57,331 bases of DNA from positions 1 to 57,331 of the forward strand of contig PKCN01000314.1 in NCBI GenBank assembly GCA_002862205.1, given 5' to 3'. Position 1 is the first letter of the stretch. Every line of letters starts with the position of its first letter. The notes beneath the pieces were generated by a model. It saw nothing but the letters and a program-made list of their open reading frames with translations, was not told where the DNA came from and did no database searches. Shown here in pieces: positions 45,223 to 56,800 of this stretch. The position numbers and the translations under genes are program-made. Origin of the DNA: Planctomycetaceae bacterium (GTDB lineage Bacteria; Planctomycetota; Planctomycetia; Pirellulales; Pirellulaceae).

Positions 45223-46707
45223 TTATTTTTTCTTCTGTTGGGTCGCTCCCCGCTTCATGGCTTCTCCAAGAGGAATATTCCCTTCACCGTAGAGCGGTGA
45301 GTCGGAACCGGCGCTGCCGACAACGGGATCGGCATTGTGGGTGGGTAGCCAATCATTCATTCGATTGGCCACTTGGCGGGCCTCGTTCGAAGCATTTTGA
45401 CCTGTCAGCAGATTCTTCCATTCGTTCGGATCATCCCGATGGTCGTAGAGTTCTTCGCTTCCATCGGCATAGCGGGTGTAACGGTATCGATTGCCTCGCA
45501 ACGAATGGTTATTGGGTCCGAATGTGCAAATGGCTGGACGATTCCATGGGGACTTGGGTTTCTCCAGCAGCGGTTTGAGACTCTTGCCTTGTAGATCAGT
45601 ACGTTGGGGTAGATGAGCCAGATCCAGCAGCGTTGGGAATACATCGATCAGTCCTACTGGGCGTGAGCATTTCTGGTTGGCAACGATTCCAGGACCCGCA
45701 AAAATCAGCGGAACCCGTGTGGTTTCTTCCCACAGCGTTCGTTTGGCCCAACGCAGTTTTTCACCGAGGTGAAAGCCATGATCGCTCCACAGAACAATGA
45801 TGGTATTTTCTGCTGCACCACTCTGTTGAAGACTGTTGATCAACATGCCTACCATTTCGTCAACGAAACTATTGGCTGCCAGATAGGCCTGAACCGCATG
45901 TTTCCATTCACCACTTTCTACCATCCAGTCGTGGCGAGGAGCCGTGGGATTCAAAGTCAATTGCTTTGAAATCTCAGGAAGGTCTTCGCGATCAACGGAG
46001 ATCGTCTCAGGCAGTTCCAGTGTGTCGAGCGGATAAAGATCAAACCAGCGTTTTGATGCATAGATCGGAACGTGAGGCAGACTGAATCCAACAGCGAGGA
46101 AAAAGGGTTGTTTGCGTGCGGCCAACTTTGGCAACTCCGAGGCAGCCCATGCAGCTGTCTGGTAGTCACGCTGCTGTTCATCGGGCACATCAACTTGCCC
46201 CCAGTCCCAGAGTGGATGCGTATTTGCGAGTGTGTATCTGAGTTTTTCAGGCCCGCGCCTCCAACCCTTGGCTTTTTCAACATGATCGAAGGACACGGTA
46301 TCAACTTTTCCGTGAAAGATTTTGCCTCGGGTGGAGAGATAGTAATCGTGTTCACGGAATGTCTGAAACAGCGTGCGATCACTGCGAGTTGGATCGACCG
46401 TTCGGAAGTTCGGCCCCAGAAAATACATGCCTGTGGTCGACGGCAATTTGCCTAAGAACATGCTGACGCGGGAGGGATTGCAAATGGGTGCCTGACAGTG
46501 AGCATTGGAAAACAGCACGCCCTGTTTCGCTAGTTGGTCGATGTGAGGTGTTTGGACTTGTGGATGTCCACCGTAACAGCCCAGCCAGTCGTTCAGGTCA
46601 TCTATCGAGATGAATAGAACATTCGGTTTGGTGGTTTCTGCTTGGACAGAAGGGAGGGTAGCAAGAATACAGGTGAGAGTGAAAAAGGCAGATCTCATGA
46701 CTTTCAT
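45223..46707 (-). CDS. Exported sulfatase (iduronate-2-sulfatase-like)
   Basis: A 494-residue type I sulfatase. A signal peptide (MKVMRSAFFTLTCILATLPSVQA) is followed by NVLFISIDDLNDWLG with metal-binding Asp pair, and CNPSR with Cys76, the residue oxidised to formylglycine by a maturase. Further landmarks: PFFLAVGFSLPHVP, an SDHGFHLGEK motif (metal ligands) and GKSLKPLLE. The pattern DDLNDWLG with CNPSR and a SDHGFHLGE site is that of the iduronate-2-sulfatase group, common in planctomycetes that degrade algal polysaccharides. The frame stays open to 46962, but that extension overlaps glpK and lacks a signal; 46707 or 46698 is the likely start. Divergent from glpK. Confidence 0.92.
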   Translation of the reverse strand: MKVMRSAFFTLTCILATLPSVQAETTKPNVLFISIDDLNDWLGCYGGHPQVQTPHIDQLAKQGVLFSNAHCQAPICNPSRVSMFLGKLPSTTGMYFLGPNFRTVDPTRSDRTLFQTFREHDYYLSTRGKIFHGKVDTVSFDHVEKAKGWRRGPEKLRYTLANTHPLWDWGQVDVPDEQQRDYQTAAWAASELPKLAARKQPFFLAVGFSLPHVPIYASKRWFDLYPLDTLELPETISVDREDLPEISKQLTLNPTAPRHDWMVESGEWKHAVQAYLAANSFVDEMVGMLINSLQQSGAAENTIIVLWSDHGFHLGEKLRWAKRTLWEETTRVPLIFAGPGIVANQKCSRPVGLIDVFPTLLDLAHLPQRTDLQGKSLKPLLEKPKSPWNRPAICTFGPNNHSLRGNRYRYTRYADGSEELYDHRDDPNEWKNLLTGQNASNEARQVANRMNDWLPTHNADPVVGSAGSDSPLYGEGNIPLGEAMKRGATQQKKK

Positions 46708-46899
46708 ATGATTGGAGGACATGGAGGAATTGATAGATGTTACTCTGTTAACCAACGTGGTCCCAGCAGTTTGAGTGATATCGGCTGTTTGCGATTGAGG
46801 TTGTAGCGGATTTGTGCGCAGGGCATCCGATGTGTGTGTCAGGGACGGGTGCGATAGGGAACTCTCATGGCCAGATAGGCCCAAAAGTGAGTATCGATC

Positions 46900-48393
46900 A
46901 TGCAAGTGGTGATGGCGTTTGATCAGGGAACGACCAGTTCCCGTGCAATTCTCTTCGATCATGATGGTTCAATCGTCGGTGTTGCACAGCGAGAATTTGA
47001 GCAGCATTATCCCCACTCGGGTTGGGTTGAGCATGACGCCAATGAAATTTGGCAGACTCAGTTGGCAGTGGGACGTGAAGTGCTTGCTACCACGGGGGTC
47101 TCTGCCGATGACATTGTCGCCATTGGAATCACCAACCAGAGAGAGACAACTGTTGTTTGGGACCGTGCCACTGGGCAGCCGATCGCGAATGCCATTGTTT
47201 GGCAGGATCGTCGCACAGCTTCGTATTGCGACAAACTGCGTGAGGCGGGGCACACCGAACAGGTGCAGGCCAAGACTGGGTTGGTGATAGATGCTTATTT
47301 TTGTGCGACCAAGATCCGCTGGATTCTTGATAATGTGCCTGATGCCAAGGGCAGGGCAGAGCGGGGTGAATTGGCATTCGGAACCATTGATAGTTGGTTG
47401 CTCTGGAATCTGACTGGTGGACGAGTTCACGCGACTGATGTGACGAACGCTTCACGAACCATGCTGCTGAACATCGAAAACTGCCAGTGGGATGATGATC
47501 TGCTGGAATTGTTTGGGATTCCGAGCTCAATGTTGCCCGACGTTTTACCCTCGAGCCATTTATATGGTGAGTCGGATGCTGAATTGTTGGGCGCTGCGGT
47601 CAAGTTGGGTGGTGCTGCTGGAGATCAACAGTCCGCACTATTTGGTCAAAACTGTACAGAGAATGGGATGGCCAAGAATACTTATGGGACCGGCTGTTTC
47701 ATGTTGATGAATGTCGGGGATGCGCCCGTGGCGTCAAAGTGCAAGTTGCTTACTACCGTGGCGTGTGGATTGGATCAGGGGAATCAGTACGCCTTGGAGG
47801 GAAGTGTTTTTATTGCGGGCGCCGCCATTCAATGGTTGCGCGATGGCGTGCAGATGATTGACTCGGCACCCGAGGTTGAGACTTTGGCGGCAAGTGTGCC
47901 TGATAGTGACGGGGTGTACATGGTTCCCGCTTTTGCAGGACTGGGGGCACCTCACTGGGATTCGTATGCACGGGGTGTGATTGTCGGAATCACCCGTGGT
48001 ACAACGCGTGCTCATATAGCCAGAGCAGCGCTGGAGGGAATCGCATTCCAGGTGGCTGATGTGCTGGATGCGATGAAAAAGGACTCCGGAATGCCAATGA
48101 AGGAATTACGGGTTGATGGTGGCGCCTCGGCGAACGATCTGTTGATGCAGTTTCAATCCGACATTTCCCAAGTTCCTGTGGTGCGGCCCAAGGTTATTGA
48201 GACAACAGCTCTCGGGGCAGCATTTTTGGCAGGCTTGGCGGTTGGCTTTTGGACTAGCACCAAGGACATCGCAGGTGTCTGGCAAACCGACCGGGTGTTT
48301 GAACCGAATATGTCGATTGAAGAAGTGACTCATCGCCGCAGTCGCTGGCAAGATGCGTTGGGGCGAGCAGGTCAGTGGGAATCTGCCTCGTGA
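46900..48393 (+). CDS. glpK: Glycerol kinase
   Basis: A 497-residue FGGY-family kinase that phosphorylates glycerol to glycerol 3-phosphate. Motifs: [14 protein letters not shown] at the N-terminus (phosphate-binding loop), [29 protein letters not shown] and a C-terminal [17 protein letters not shown]. Length equals that of typical GlpK. It is the first gene of a three-gene operon with glpD (overlap of GTGA at 48390-48393 if the GTG is used) and glpF. Start ATG 46900 is the only reasonable one; it lies 192 bases from the divergent sulfatase start. Cytoplasmic. Confidence 0.97.
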   Translation: MQVVMAFDQGTTSSRAILFDHDGSIVGVAQREFEQHYPHSGWVEHDANEIWQTQLAVGREVLATTGVSADDIVAIGITNQRETTVVWDRATGQPIANAIVWQDRRTASYCDKLREAGHTEQVQAKTGLVIDAYFCATKIRWILDNVPDAKGRAERGELAFGTIDSWLLWNLTGGRVHATDVTNASRTMLLNIENCQWDDDLLELFGIPSSMLPDVLPSSHLYGESDAELLGAAVKLGGAAGDQQSALFGQNCTENGMAKNTYGTGCFMLMNVGDAPVASKCKLLTTVACGLDQGNQYALEGSVFIAGAAIQWLRDGVQMIDSAPEVETLAASVPDSDGVYMVPAFAGLGAPHWDSYARGVIVGITRGTTRAHIARAALEGIAFQVADVLDAMKKDSGMPMKELRVDGGASANDLLMQFQSDISQVPVVRPKVIETTALGAAFLAGLAVGFWTSTKDIAGVWQTDRVFEPNMSIEEVTHRRSRWQDALGRAGQWESAS

Positions 48394-49970
48394 GCCAGCC
48401 AGGGATGAGTCGCGAGGATGCCTTGAAACGCTTTCATGACCATCAGGATGCGTGGGATTTGGTCGTGATTGGTGGTGGAGCCACCGGTGTGGCGATCGCC
48501 ATGGATGCCGCGATTCGTGGGCTGAGTGTTGTTCTGGTGGAGCAATCGGATTTCGGTAAGGGGACTTCGAGTCGCAGTACCAAGCTGGTTCACGGTGGAG
48601 TCCGTTACCTGCAACAGGGAAATATCACACTTGTCCGTGATGCACTGCGGGAGCGTACTTTGCTGAGAGCCAATGCACCCCATCTGGTTCACGATTTGTC
48701 CTTTGTGATTCCCTGTCGAAGTTGGTGGCAGCGTTTCTTCTATGGAGTGGGTTTGAAGGTCTATGACTTCCTTGCGGTGGGCAACAGTTTTGGCAGGTCT
48801 AGCAACTTGTCGGTGCCTGACACGATGCGAGCGGTCCCAGGCCTTAGTAGGAATCGGATCAAGGGCGGAGTGTTGTATCACGATGGCCAATTTGATGATG
48901 CTCGTTTATTGATCAGCATGGTGCGAACAGGCCATGATGCGGGGGCTTGTTTGCTGAATTACATGCGAGTGACAAGTTTGATTCGCAACCAGAACGAACG
49001 AATTACCGGAGTCTCAGTTTGTGATGCCGAGTCGGGAGAGGAATTCAGCATCCAAGGTCGTGCTGTGATCAATGCGGCCGGACCATTCAGTGATGCAATT
49101 CGCTCAATGGATGATAAGAATCAGGACACGATGATTTCCCCAAGCCAGGGGGTCCATCTGGTTCTGCCCCGTGAGTTATTTCCCGGTGATACAGCGATCA
49201 TCGTGCCAAAGACCTCGGACGGCAGAGTGATCTTCGTCATTCCCTGGCATGAGCGTGCGATCGTAGGGACAACAGACACTCCGATCGCTGAGGCTTCACT
49301 TGAACCCAAACCACAGCAGGAGGAAGTCCAGTTTCTGCTCGCAACAGTCGCTGATTACCTTGAGCGTGCTCCCAAGCCTGAAGACGTGCTTGGGTATTTC
49401 ACCGGTGTACGACCGTTGGTCAAGGGTGATAAGTCGGCGCGAACAGCCTCTCTTTCCCGTGATCATGTCATTCGCGTATCGAAGGCTGGTTTGATCACGA
49501 TTGCAGGCGGCAAGTGGACAACGGTACGAAAGATGGCCGAGGATTGCGTGGACAAAGTGGTCCAATTACACCAAATGGCGGCGCTGCCCTGCGGCACAAA
49601 AAATTACAGGTTGCATGGTGCATCGGATCAAGTGATGGTGGCCGATGAACGCGCTGTCTATGGAACCGATCTCGTCCATCTACAGCAACTGGAGCAGCAG
49701 CAACCAGTATTTGCCAAACCAATCTCAGCCGCCTTTGGGATCACTGCTGCGCAAGTGATCTGGGCTGTGAGACAGGAAATGGCGCGAACTGTAGAGGATG
49801 TACTCGCTCGGCGGACGCGTGCCTTGTTCCTTGATGCTCGAGCTGCCGTTGCCATGGCACCGGAGGTAGCGGCACTACTGGCTGAGGAATTGGGGCATGA
49901 CGCCGGGTGGTGTCAAACGCAAGTGGCAGAATTCAAAGAGGTTGCAAAAAACTATCTTCCGGCGTCTTGA
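48390..49970 (+). CDS. glpD: FAD-dependent glycerol-3-phosphate dehydrogenase
   Basis: GlpD oxidises glycerol 3-phosphate to dihydroxyacetone phosphate and passes electrons to quinone at the membrane. The 526-residue product shows the FAD motif [17 protein letters not shown] near the N-terminus, [36 protein letters not shown] and [13 protein letters not shown]. The C-terminal helical domain of the family is complete. The GTG at 48390 overlaps the glpK stop (GTGA) and is chosen for coupling; ATG 48405 is a good alternative and gives a protein five residues shorter. Followed after 41 bases by glpF. Confidence 0.95.
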   Translation: MSQPGMSREDALKRFHDHQDAWDLVVIGGGATGVAIAMDAAIRGLSVVLVEQSDFGKGTSSRSTKLVHGGVRYLQQGNITLVRDALRERTLLRANAPHLVHDLSFVIPCRSWWQRFFYGVGLKVYDFLAVGNSFGRSSNLSVPDTMRAVPGLSRNRIKGGVLYHDGQFDDARLLISMVRTGHDAGACLLNYMRVTSLIRNQNERITGVSVCDAESGEEFSIQGRAVINAAGPFSDAIRSMDDKNQDTMISPSQGVHLVLPRELFPGDTAIIVPKTSDGRVIFVIPWHERAIVGTTDTPIAEASLEPKPQQEEVQFLLATVADYLERAPKPEDVLGYFTGVRPLVKGDKSARTASLSRDHVIRVSKAGLITIAGGKWTTVRKMAEDCVDKVVQLHQMAALPCGTKNYRLHGASDQVMVADERAVYGTDLVHLQQLEQQQPVFAKPISAAFGITAAQVIWAVRQEMARTVEDVLARRTRALFLDARAAVAMAPEVAALLAEELGHDAGWCQTQVAEFKEVAKNYLPAS

Positions 49971-50011
49971 TTTGACGCCTGGTACCCAAACCAAATTTCA
50001 TCGAGGCAAAA

Positions 50012-50773
50012 ATGAGTCCCTACGTCGCCGAGTTTATCGGAACCATGCTGCTAATCCTGTTCGGCAATGGAGTCGTTGCCAATGTGCTTTTGAAGCGTAC
50101 CAACGGCAACGACGCCGGCTGGATCGTGATATCGGCGGGTTGGGGTGTGGCAGTGTATGTGGGTGCATTTTGTAGCAACGCGTACAGCGGCGCTCAACTC
50201 AATCCCGCGGTGACCGTTGCAACGATGCTCAATGGTGATTTGTCTTATCAAGAGGGTGTCGTTTACATTCTGGCTCAGTTTCTTGGGGCCATGCTCGGCG
50301 CGTTGCTTGTTTTTCTGTTTTACAGGGAACACTTCGAGGTCACGCAGGACCCGGATGCAAAGTTGGCATGTTTTTCAACAGCACCCAATATTCGAAAATT
50401 GGGACAGGCGTTCTTTTGCGAGATGATTGGAACCTTTGCATTGATTCTGCCCATCTTTTTGATTGCTGCACCCTCTCTGGTTCATGGAAATGCACCGGCA
50501 GAATCTGATCCCACCTTGGGATTGGGATCTCTTGGGCTACTTCCAGTGGGTTTGTTGGTGTTCGGAATAGGTATGTCATTGGGAGGCACGACGGGGTACG
50601 CCATCAATCCCGCGCGAGATCTCGGCCCACGTTTAGTCCATGCTCTATTACCAATCCGTGGCAAGCGTGATAGCGATTGGAGTTACGCTTGGGTACCGGT
50701 AGCAGGACCGATCGCCGGGGCGGTTCTCGCCACCGTAGTCTTCTGGCTTGTTTCGCTGTCAAACGCAGGCTGA
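50012..50773 (+). CDS. glpF: Glycerol facilitator, aquaglyceroporin
   Basis: A 253-residue MIP-family channel for glycerol. Two NPA boxes are present: SGAQLNPAVT and INPARDLGPR; the Asp after NPAR is the mark of aquaglyceroporins rather than water channels. GWGVAVYVGAF and the remaining helices fit six membrane spans. The gene follows glpD by 41 bases and starts at the ATG 50012 with GAGG upstream. With glpK and glpD it gives a complete pathway from external glycerol to dihydroxyacetone phosphate. Confidence 0.96.
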   Translation: MSPYVAEFIGTMLLILFGNGVVANVLLKRTNGNDAGWIVISAGWGVAVYVGAFCSNAYSGAQLNPAVTVATMLNGDLSYQEGVVYILAQFLGAMLGALLVFLFYREHFEVTQDPDAKLACFSTAPNIRKLGQAFFCEMIGTFALILPIFLIAAPSLVHGNAPAESDPTLGLGSLGLLPVGLLVFGIGMSLGGTTGYAINPARDLGPRLVHALLPIRGKRDSDWSYAWVPVAGPIAGAVLATVVFWLVSLSNAG

Positions 50774-50840
50774 TGATCTCTCTGGTAAGGAGCTTCAGCA
50801 TGTTGAAAACGTGTCGATGATGTTGGCTGCCGAGGAGCGG

Positions 50841-50871
50841 CGTCTGCAGCCTCGCTTTCAGGCTGCAGACG
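50841..50871. terminator. Strong bidirectional hairpin between glpF and the macroglobulin gene
   Basis: CGTCTGCAGCCT at 50841-50852 pairs perfectly with AGGCTGCAGACG at 50860-50871, a 12-bp stem with a 7-base loop, extendable by a G-T and a G-C pair. It lies in the 121-base gap between two convergent genes. No T-run on either side, but the stem strength makes a shared terminator the best reading. Confidence 0.65.
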
Positions 50872-50894
50872 TCTCCGTTGTCGGTTCCGGGTGA

Positions 50895-53800
50895 CTACTT
50901 CACGGTGATTGGCAGGCTTTCGGAGTGACTATTGAATTCCGGTGCGTACATGGATTGGATTTCTGCTACGCCTGTTTGATATTTGCCTCGCAGTTGGACA
51001 CGTGTCGAATACTCAAAGACATAGGTCCCCTTGGGTAGGTAGTCAATGAAGAAGTGACTGGCTGTGTCGCGGGTCGACTCGTAATAGGCGAGTCCATCTT
51101 GAAACTTGTAGCGAGACAGCACATTCACGGGTTCGGTCCCACTGCCGCGGTAATCTTTGAGGTGGATGTATTCCATATCCCGGTCGGTCTTTAGAACGAC
51201 ACGGACGACTAATTCATCACCGACATTAACTGGGCCTGTGACCGGTTCGAGCGTTGGGCCACTGGGCGTGTTCTTCTTGATGAATAGCTGTTTTGTCAGC
51301 TTCAGGGGAGTGCCTTCGTAGGCGGTTACTTTGGACATATCCTCCATGTATTGCCAGTGAACACTTCCCCAGGCAACGCCTTTGTCGATTTTCTTGACAA
51401 CGATATTGCCTTGATCGGGTTTCACATCCGAACCGACAACTCGTGCTTCGTAGAATCCTGTTCCCGCCTCGATGTCTTTTGGCTTGATCGGTTCACCTGC
51501 CAGCGCAATCTGCACGATTTCGTTGGAGGCAATTAGATCGCTACCACGTAGCAGCAGCGAGTAGACCGCATCGGCAGTCGCCTTGGTGGTTTTCCAGTCT
51601 TGAGTCTGCTTCTGTTTCAACATCCAGACTTTGCAGTCCTCGACTGATTTCTGGTCATTCATTACCTCATCAAAAGCCTCAATCATCATGGCTTGAGTTT
51701 CAATCGGGGCGCGGTACCACCACCATGAAAGATCCGTGTCACGCCAAAACATCCCCATTTCATCATCTGTCACCGAATGTTCCTTGATCGATGCCATGAT
51801 CGCTTTGGCCGTTTCCAGTTCATCAACACGTTTGAGTGCGATGGCGAGATGGGCCTGAGATTGGCGATAACCAAGTTTCAGCCAATGTTGTTTGGCCTGC
51901 GAGATCCAGTATTTGAAGGCGACCTTATGTTGCGGAGCGATTGCTTGATCTTTCAGAAAGAAGCTTCGACCGTAAAGATACAGTGCAATGGTAGAACTCA
52001 GATGATTCTTATCGCGATGTTCAGGTTTGATGTTGTTGTATCGCTTTGTCGCCCAATCATCGAGATGTTTGAGTGATTTGACTGCCGCCGAAACATCCAC
52101 ATCAACACCAAGATGCCGCATGCGTCCAAAGCCAGTGGTGATGTAGAGAGTGATGTAGCTGTTCGACCGGCCACCTGCAAACCAGGGCCACGAACCATCT
52201 TGCAGTTGCATTTCGGCAACTTTTCGGAGTGCTCTTCCCGTCTCACTGTTGAGCCGATTGTCATCGAATAGGATCCCAACATTCCGACGTGCCTGGCTCT
52301 CACTTTGTGCCTGTCGAAACCATGGGGTTTCTTCAATCATCAAAGATTTGAGGTCTTCGTTTTGCTCTAACGGGCTATCGAGGGCAGGGGTTGCTCGCCA
52401 CTGCTCGAAGACGCGGTGAATCTTAGGATCACTGTTTGCAATGTGTCGGGCCAATGCGTTGGCATACAGTCGGTTGAAAGTCTGTTCGCTGCACTCGTGT
52501 GGATATTCCATCAGGTAGGGTAGTGCCATGACGGCATACCACGATGGATTTGAAGTCATTTGCACAGTCAACGACTGGTGCTTCAGAGATTTTGATTGCC
52601 CCGATTGCAGTAGTTTCTCAAATGAGAATGCTTCGGTAGCAGGACCGCGAATGGGTAACGGCAGCGACTCGGTCACAAGAATACGTCTTGAGAGGACAGG
52701 CAGGTAACCGATCTCGCCATCATCCAGCTTTCCTGTCGACGCAACCGCTTTGTAGGTCAGGAAGCCGAGGTCATCAGGGATCTTCAATCGCCATGAGTAT
52801 GTTTTTGATTCACCAGCGGCGACTTCAAATTGCTGTTTTGGCATTGAATTGCCAATTTTTGAATCAACCTCGGCATCGGTTCGTGCATCAGCAAATGTCA
52901 ATTGAACCGTGCCAGACTGCTGTGTCGGTGATTGATTACTGACTTTAACAGTGAACTCCACCTCATCGCCTTCGCGGAGGAATCTTGGTGGGTTGGGCTG
53001 AACCATCAAGTCCTTGGCGGTGACCGTTGTTCCGGTCAGAAAACCGGATCGCAATTCCTGATCATGGGCGAAGCCCATGAAACGCCATTCTGTAAGTGCT
53101 TCAGGCATTGTGAATTCAATTCGGACTACTCCGTCTTCATTTGAAACAAGATCCGGATAGAAGAACGCAGTTTCATTGAGGTTTTTACGAATAGAGACGG
53201 TGTCGAGTTCCACACCCTTTTCAGCAGCCTGGCTGTCAGCTTGTAGAGAAATTGCCAGCTTATCAGATTCTGCAAAACCGCCCATGGTCATTCCCTTTGC
53301 CATTGGGGCGGAAGCATTCATTGCAGCAGCCGGTGCGGACTCCATGAACGCGCTGTCGGTGGCCATGCCGCCTCCACCGCGACCTTCAAGCATCCTGCGG
53401 CCACGCGGTCGCATGGTTAGGCTTTGGGTGATGCGTGATGGTAAATGGCGGTAAGTCAGGGTTGCATTGCGATAAGCACCAGTCCCATAGTATGCCAACT
53501 TTTCCAGATTCTTCTGCTGATTCTGGAAGTATGTGCTCGAGGAAAGCGTGTTCCGGCGAAATCCGTTGATTGCCGATGGCCATGCGTGTGGCCGATAGGC
53601 ATCAAGTGAAGCGTCGTACATGGTCGCTACCAATTCAGCAACACGCTTCTCGGCATCAACACCGGTGATGATGGCAGTCCACTTTTCTTGTGCACCCGGT
53701 TTCAATTTCGACACCATGTGTTCCCATTTCACCAGCAACTGCTTGTTCGTCCATGGAACATTCACAAACTGGGTGTTCACGTAGGATCGGTTTTCACGCA

Positions 53801-56800
53801 CCATGGTGGTGCGCACGTGGAAGCCGCCTCGCATGGATGCATCAACTTGTTGCTTGATGATCTTCTGGGTCCGTTTTGGCTTGGTCCAATAATTCTGCAG
53901 AAGCTTTCCGTTGTGGATCACTTCGACATAGGCAAGACCGCTGTCATAACCCGTTCCCCATAACGCTTGATATTCGTTACCGGGTTCGATTGTTTGGGTG
54001 GGTGCCGTGAATAGATTCGGAATCTTGAGATTGAGTTTTTTTGCCTTGGGATCAAGAACCTGCAATGGTAACTCGGCTGTGACGGGCGCTCCGAAACGAT
54101 CCTGCGTCTTCAGTTTTACCCGATACATGCCAGCAGCAAGTTTCGTGTCCAATTGAATGGTGCCGTCAGCAGCGGTGGTGAATGCAATTGTTTTCAGCTT
54201 TTCACCCACCGGCCACGAATCGGGGTTCGAGGAATCTGGCTTGGGCTCACTCATGGGCCGGTAATAGTAGCGACCTGACAAAGAGGCTCGAGTCACTTTC
54301 TTCGGCTGCACCACCTGATAAATCTCAAGGTTTCCCTTCGCGGATTGGGCAGTGCCATCAAGTGTTGTTGTTTTGACGGTGAGTTGAATGGGGTCGCTGG
54401 TGGTCAACCATTGAGGGGCGGTGATAGACGCGGTTAATGCGGTGTAACCCACATTGACGCTGGTGCTCCCAGAGCGAGTTTCGCCGGTCGTGTCCGTGAC
54501 ATCAGCGTAGATTGTGTAGCTGAATGTCGGCTCGGACTCCTTCGGAACCTGTAGATCCGGGGTGGCTTTGAAGGTGACGTTGAATTTGCCATTGGCACTG
54601 GTGGTTGAGGTTCCATGTGCAATTTCCTGACTGCCACCCTGTTGCGGTGGCATCCACCAGCAGCGGCTGAACCACCACACGGGATAACGTACATTTCGAA
54701 CGACTCGCCATGTAACTTTTGCGTCGTTAATCGCGGCTCCAGTGTAAGCACTGGCATTACCTTGGATTTCAACCTTGGCATTTAGCTTTGCAGCTATTTC
54801 AGGGGCATCAAGTTTGACTTTGAATTTCGGACGTTTGTATTCTTCGACGCTGACCGAAGTAGCGCCGGAAGGTCCACCTTCAACTCGCAGAGTCATGTTT
54901 CCCATGAGCCGATCACGGGGGGCAGTCACGCTGCCATTGAAACTGCCATAATCATTGGTTCGATGTTCTTTACGTTCGATCAGTTTTCCGTTGCGGTCCG
55001 TGAACATGAGTGTGATGTCGCGATTTCCGATACTGTGGTAGTCGTTAGTGCCGGTATTCAGCGACATGCAGACTCCCTTGTATTGGATGGTCTGGCCGGG
55101 ACGATAAATTGACCGGTCTGTGAACATCATTGTTCGCTCTTTCTTCTTGCTCCGTCGGTTGATGTAAGAACTGACAGGACTTGCTGCTGAGAGGGATTGA
55201 TCTTCGTGCTGTGCTAACAGCATGATCTGCTGACGATCAGGCACTGTCATTTTGAATAGGCCATCTGCGTCAGTTGTTGCATCAGGCAGCGGTACATAAG
55301 TGTTGCGATCTCTCCGCCACGCTTTGATGGTTGCTTCGCCAATGGGCTTGCCAGATTCAGCTTCTAGTACGAATCCATCGATATATCCTTCACTTGAGCT
55401 GACGCGGGTCACGAGAGCGAGATTGCTTTCCCATACCTCGCAGAAGGAAATTTGATTGTTGGGTTTGCTGAATTCCTTGTTGCCGCTCGCGATCAGGTAG
55501 TAAGAACCACTGGCGACATCCTCCGGTGCCATGATTCTCTCGACACGTTTTTTGTAATCTGCGGTTGCAGGTAAATCGGCAGACCAGACAAGAACCGGTT
55601 CGGTAGAAAGCAGCGATTTCCTTGAGTTGGCATCAAGTTGTTCAGGATTCCAGCGTGCTGATTTGATGTAGTCATCAAAACGGTAGGGCACAAGGCGGAA
55701 ATGGATCTTGGCGATGTTTCGGTAATGGACGTCAATCGTGGGTCGGGGATTGTTCCAAACTCGTTCTGTGGTTACTCGAACTTCTCTCGCTTCGATCGTT
55801 TGAATCAAGTTGTAGCAACGTCGCCCGCCCACTGATTGAGGGAAGCGATTTTGTCCGGTACTTGCAACCTCATGCGCTTTAACCGCGTCACCACTGCCTT
55901 GGTTGTAGATGGCTGTGGCCAAATCGTTTAGCGCACGAGTCGAGATCACACTGTTGGCGTGTTCATCTGCAAAGCGGACCAGAGCAGCTTTGTAACGTGA
56001 GGTTTTTTCTTCACCAAACGCTTTGTTGTTACCGAAACGCAGTCGAGCAAGATCATTGTCGAGAAAGGCGGATTGATCAGCATCAGTTTCATGGAATGCC
56101 ATCAATCGCTGGTAGAGTTTGATGGCATTTAGCGTTAGTGACGATTCGTCATCGGTTTTCGGTTGCCACCGGATGAAGTCTTCCGCTGAGCCAAAGATGG
56201 GACTCTCAGCTGATAGGTCAAAGGCGTCTTGCTGGCGATTGCCCACTTGTGTCCCAGAGGAATAAAAATCTATCGCGTTGTGTGCCAGGAAATCAAACAG
56301 CGTGGGACGGTAAGCATCGGGCGCATTACCCTTTTCAAGGAGTTCATCGTAGCTGGCGATCGGGATTGCTTTGAGCTTTTCAGGTTGAGCGAGCGCCTTG
56401 GTGAACTGGGTATCGATTTCATTCAGAATTTGAGTCAGATCCCACGTTGTGATATCCTCCCCTGGCGGAGCATTCATTTGCGTACGGTTCATGAAACGCC
56501 ACTGATTCTGTTGGAAGTAGTTCCAGAACCAGTTCGCGAGGATTGCATCCATCGCAGGTTGCATTTCAGCGGGGGCTTTCGCAATCGCCTCACGCATTCG
56601 TGTGATCTTCTCTTCGGCTTTTCCGCCCTGAATATCGCCCTCGAGCGAAATTTTCATGGCGATGGCTTTGATTGCCTCGTCGTAGTTCTTGTTCTTGGTG
56701 GCTTTTTCAATGATGGGGTCCAGTTTTTCGATGGCCGTTTTCGGCAAACCCTTATTCATTGCGTCCTGAATCTGTTTCCAGTCTGCCTCATTGGGCGAGG

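Noticed and set aside
46707-46962. Extended N-terminus of the sulfatase
   Set aside because: The added region overlaps glpK, has a low-complexity composition and would bury the signal peptide.
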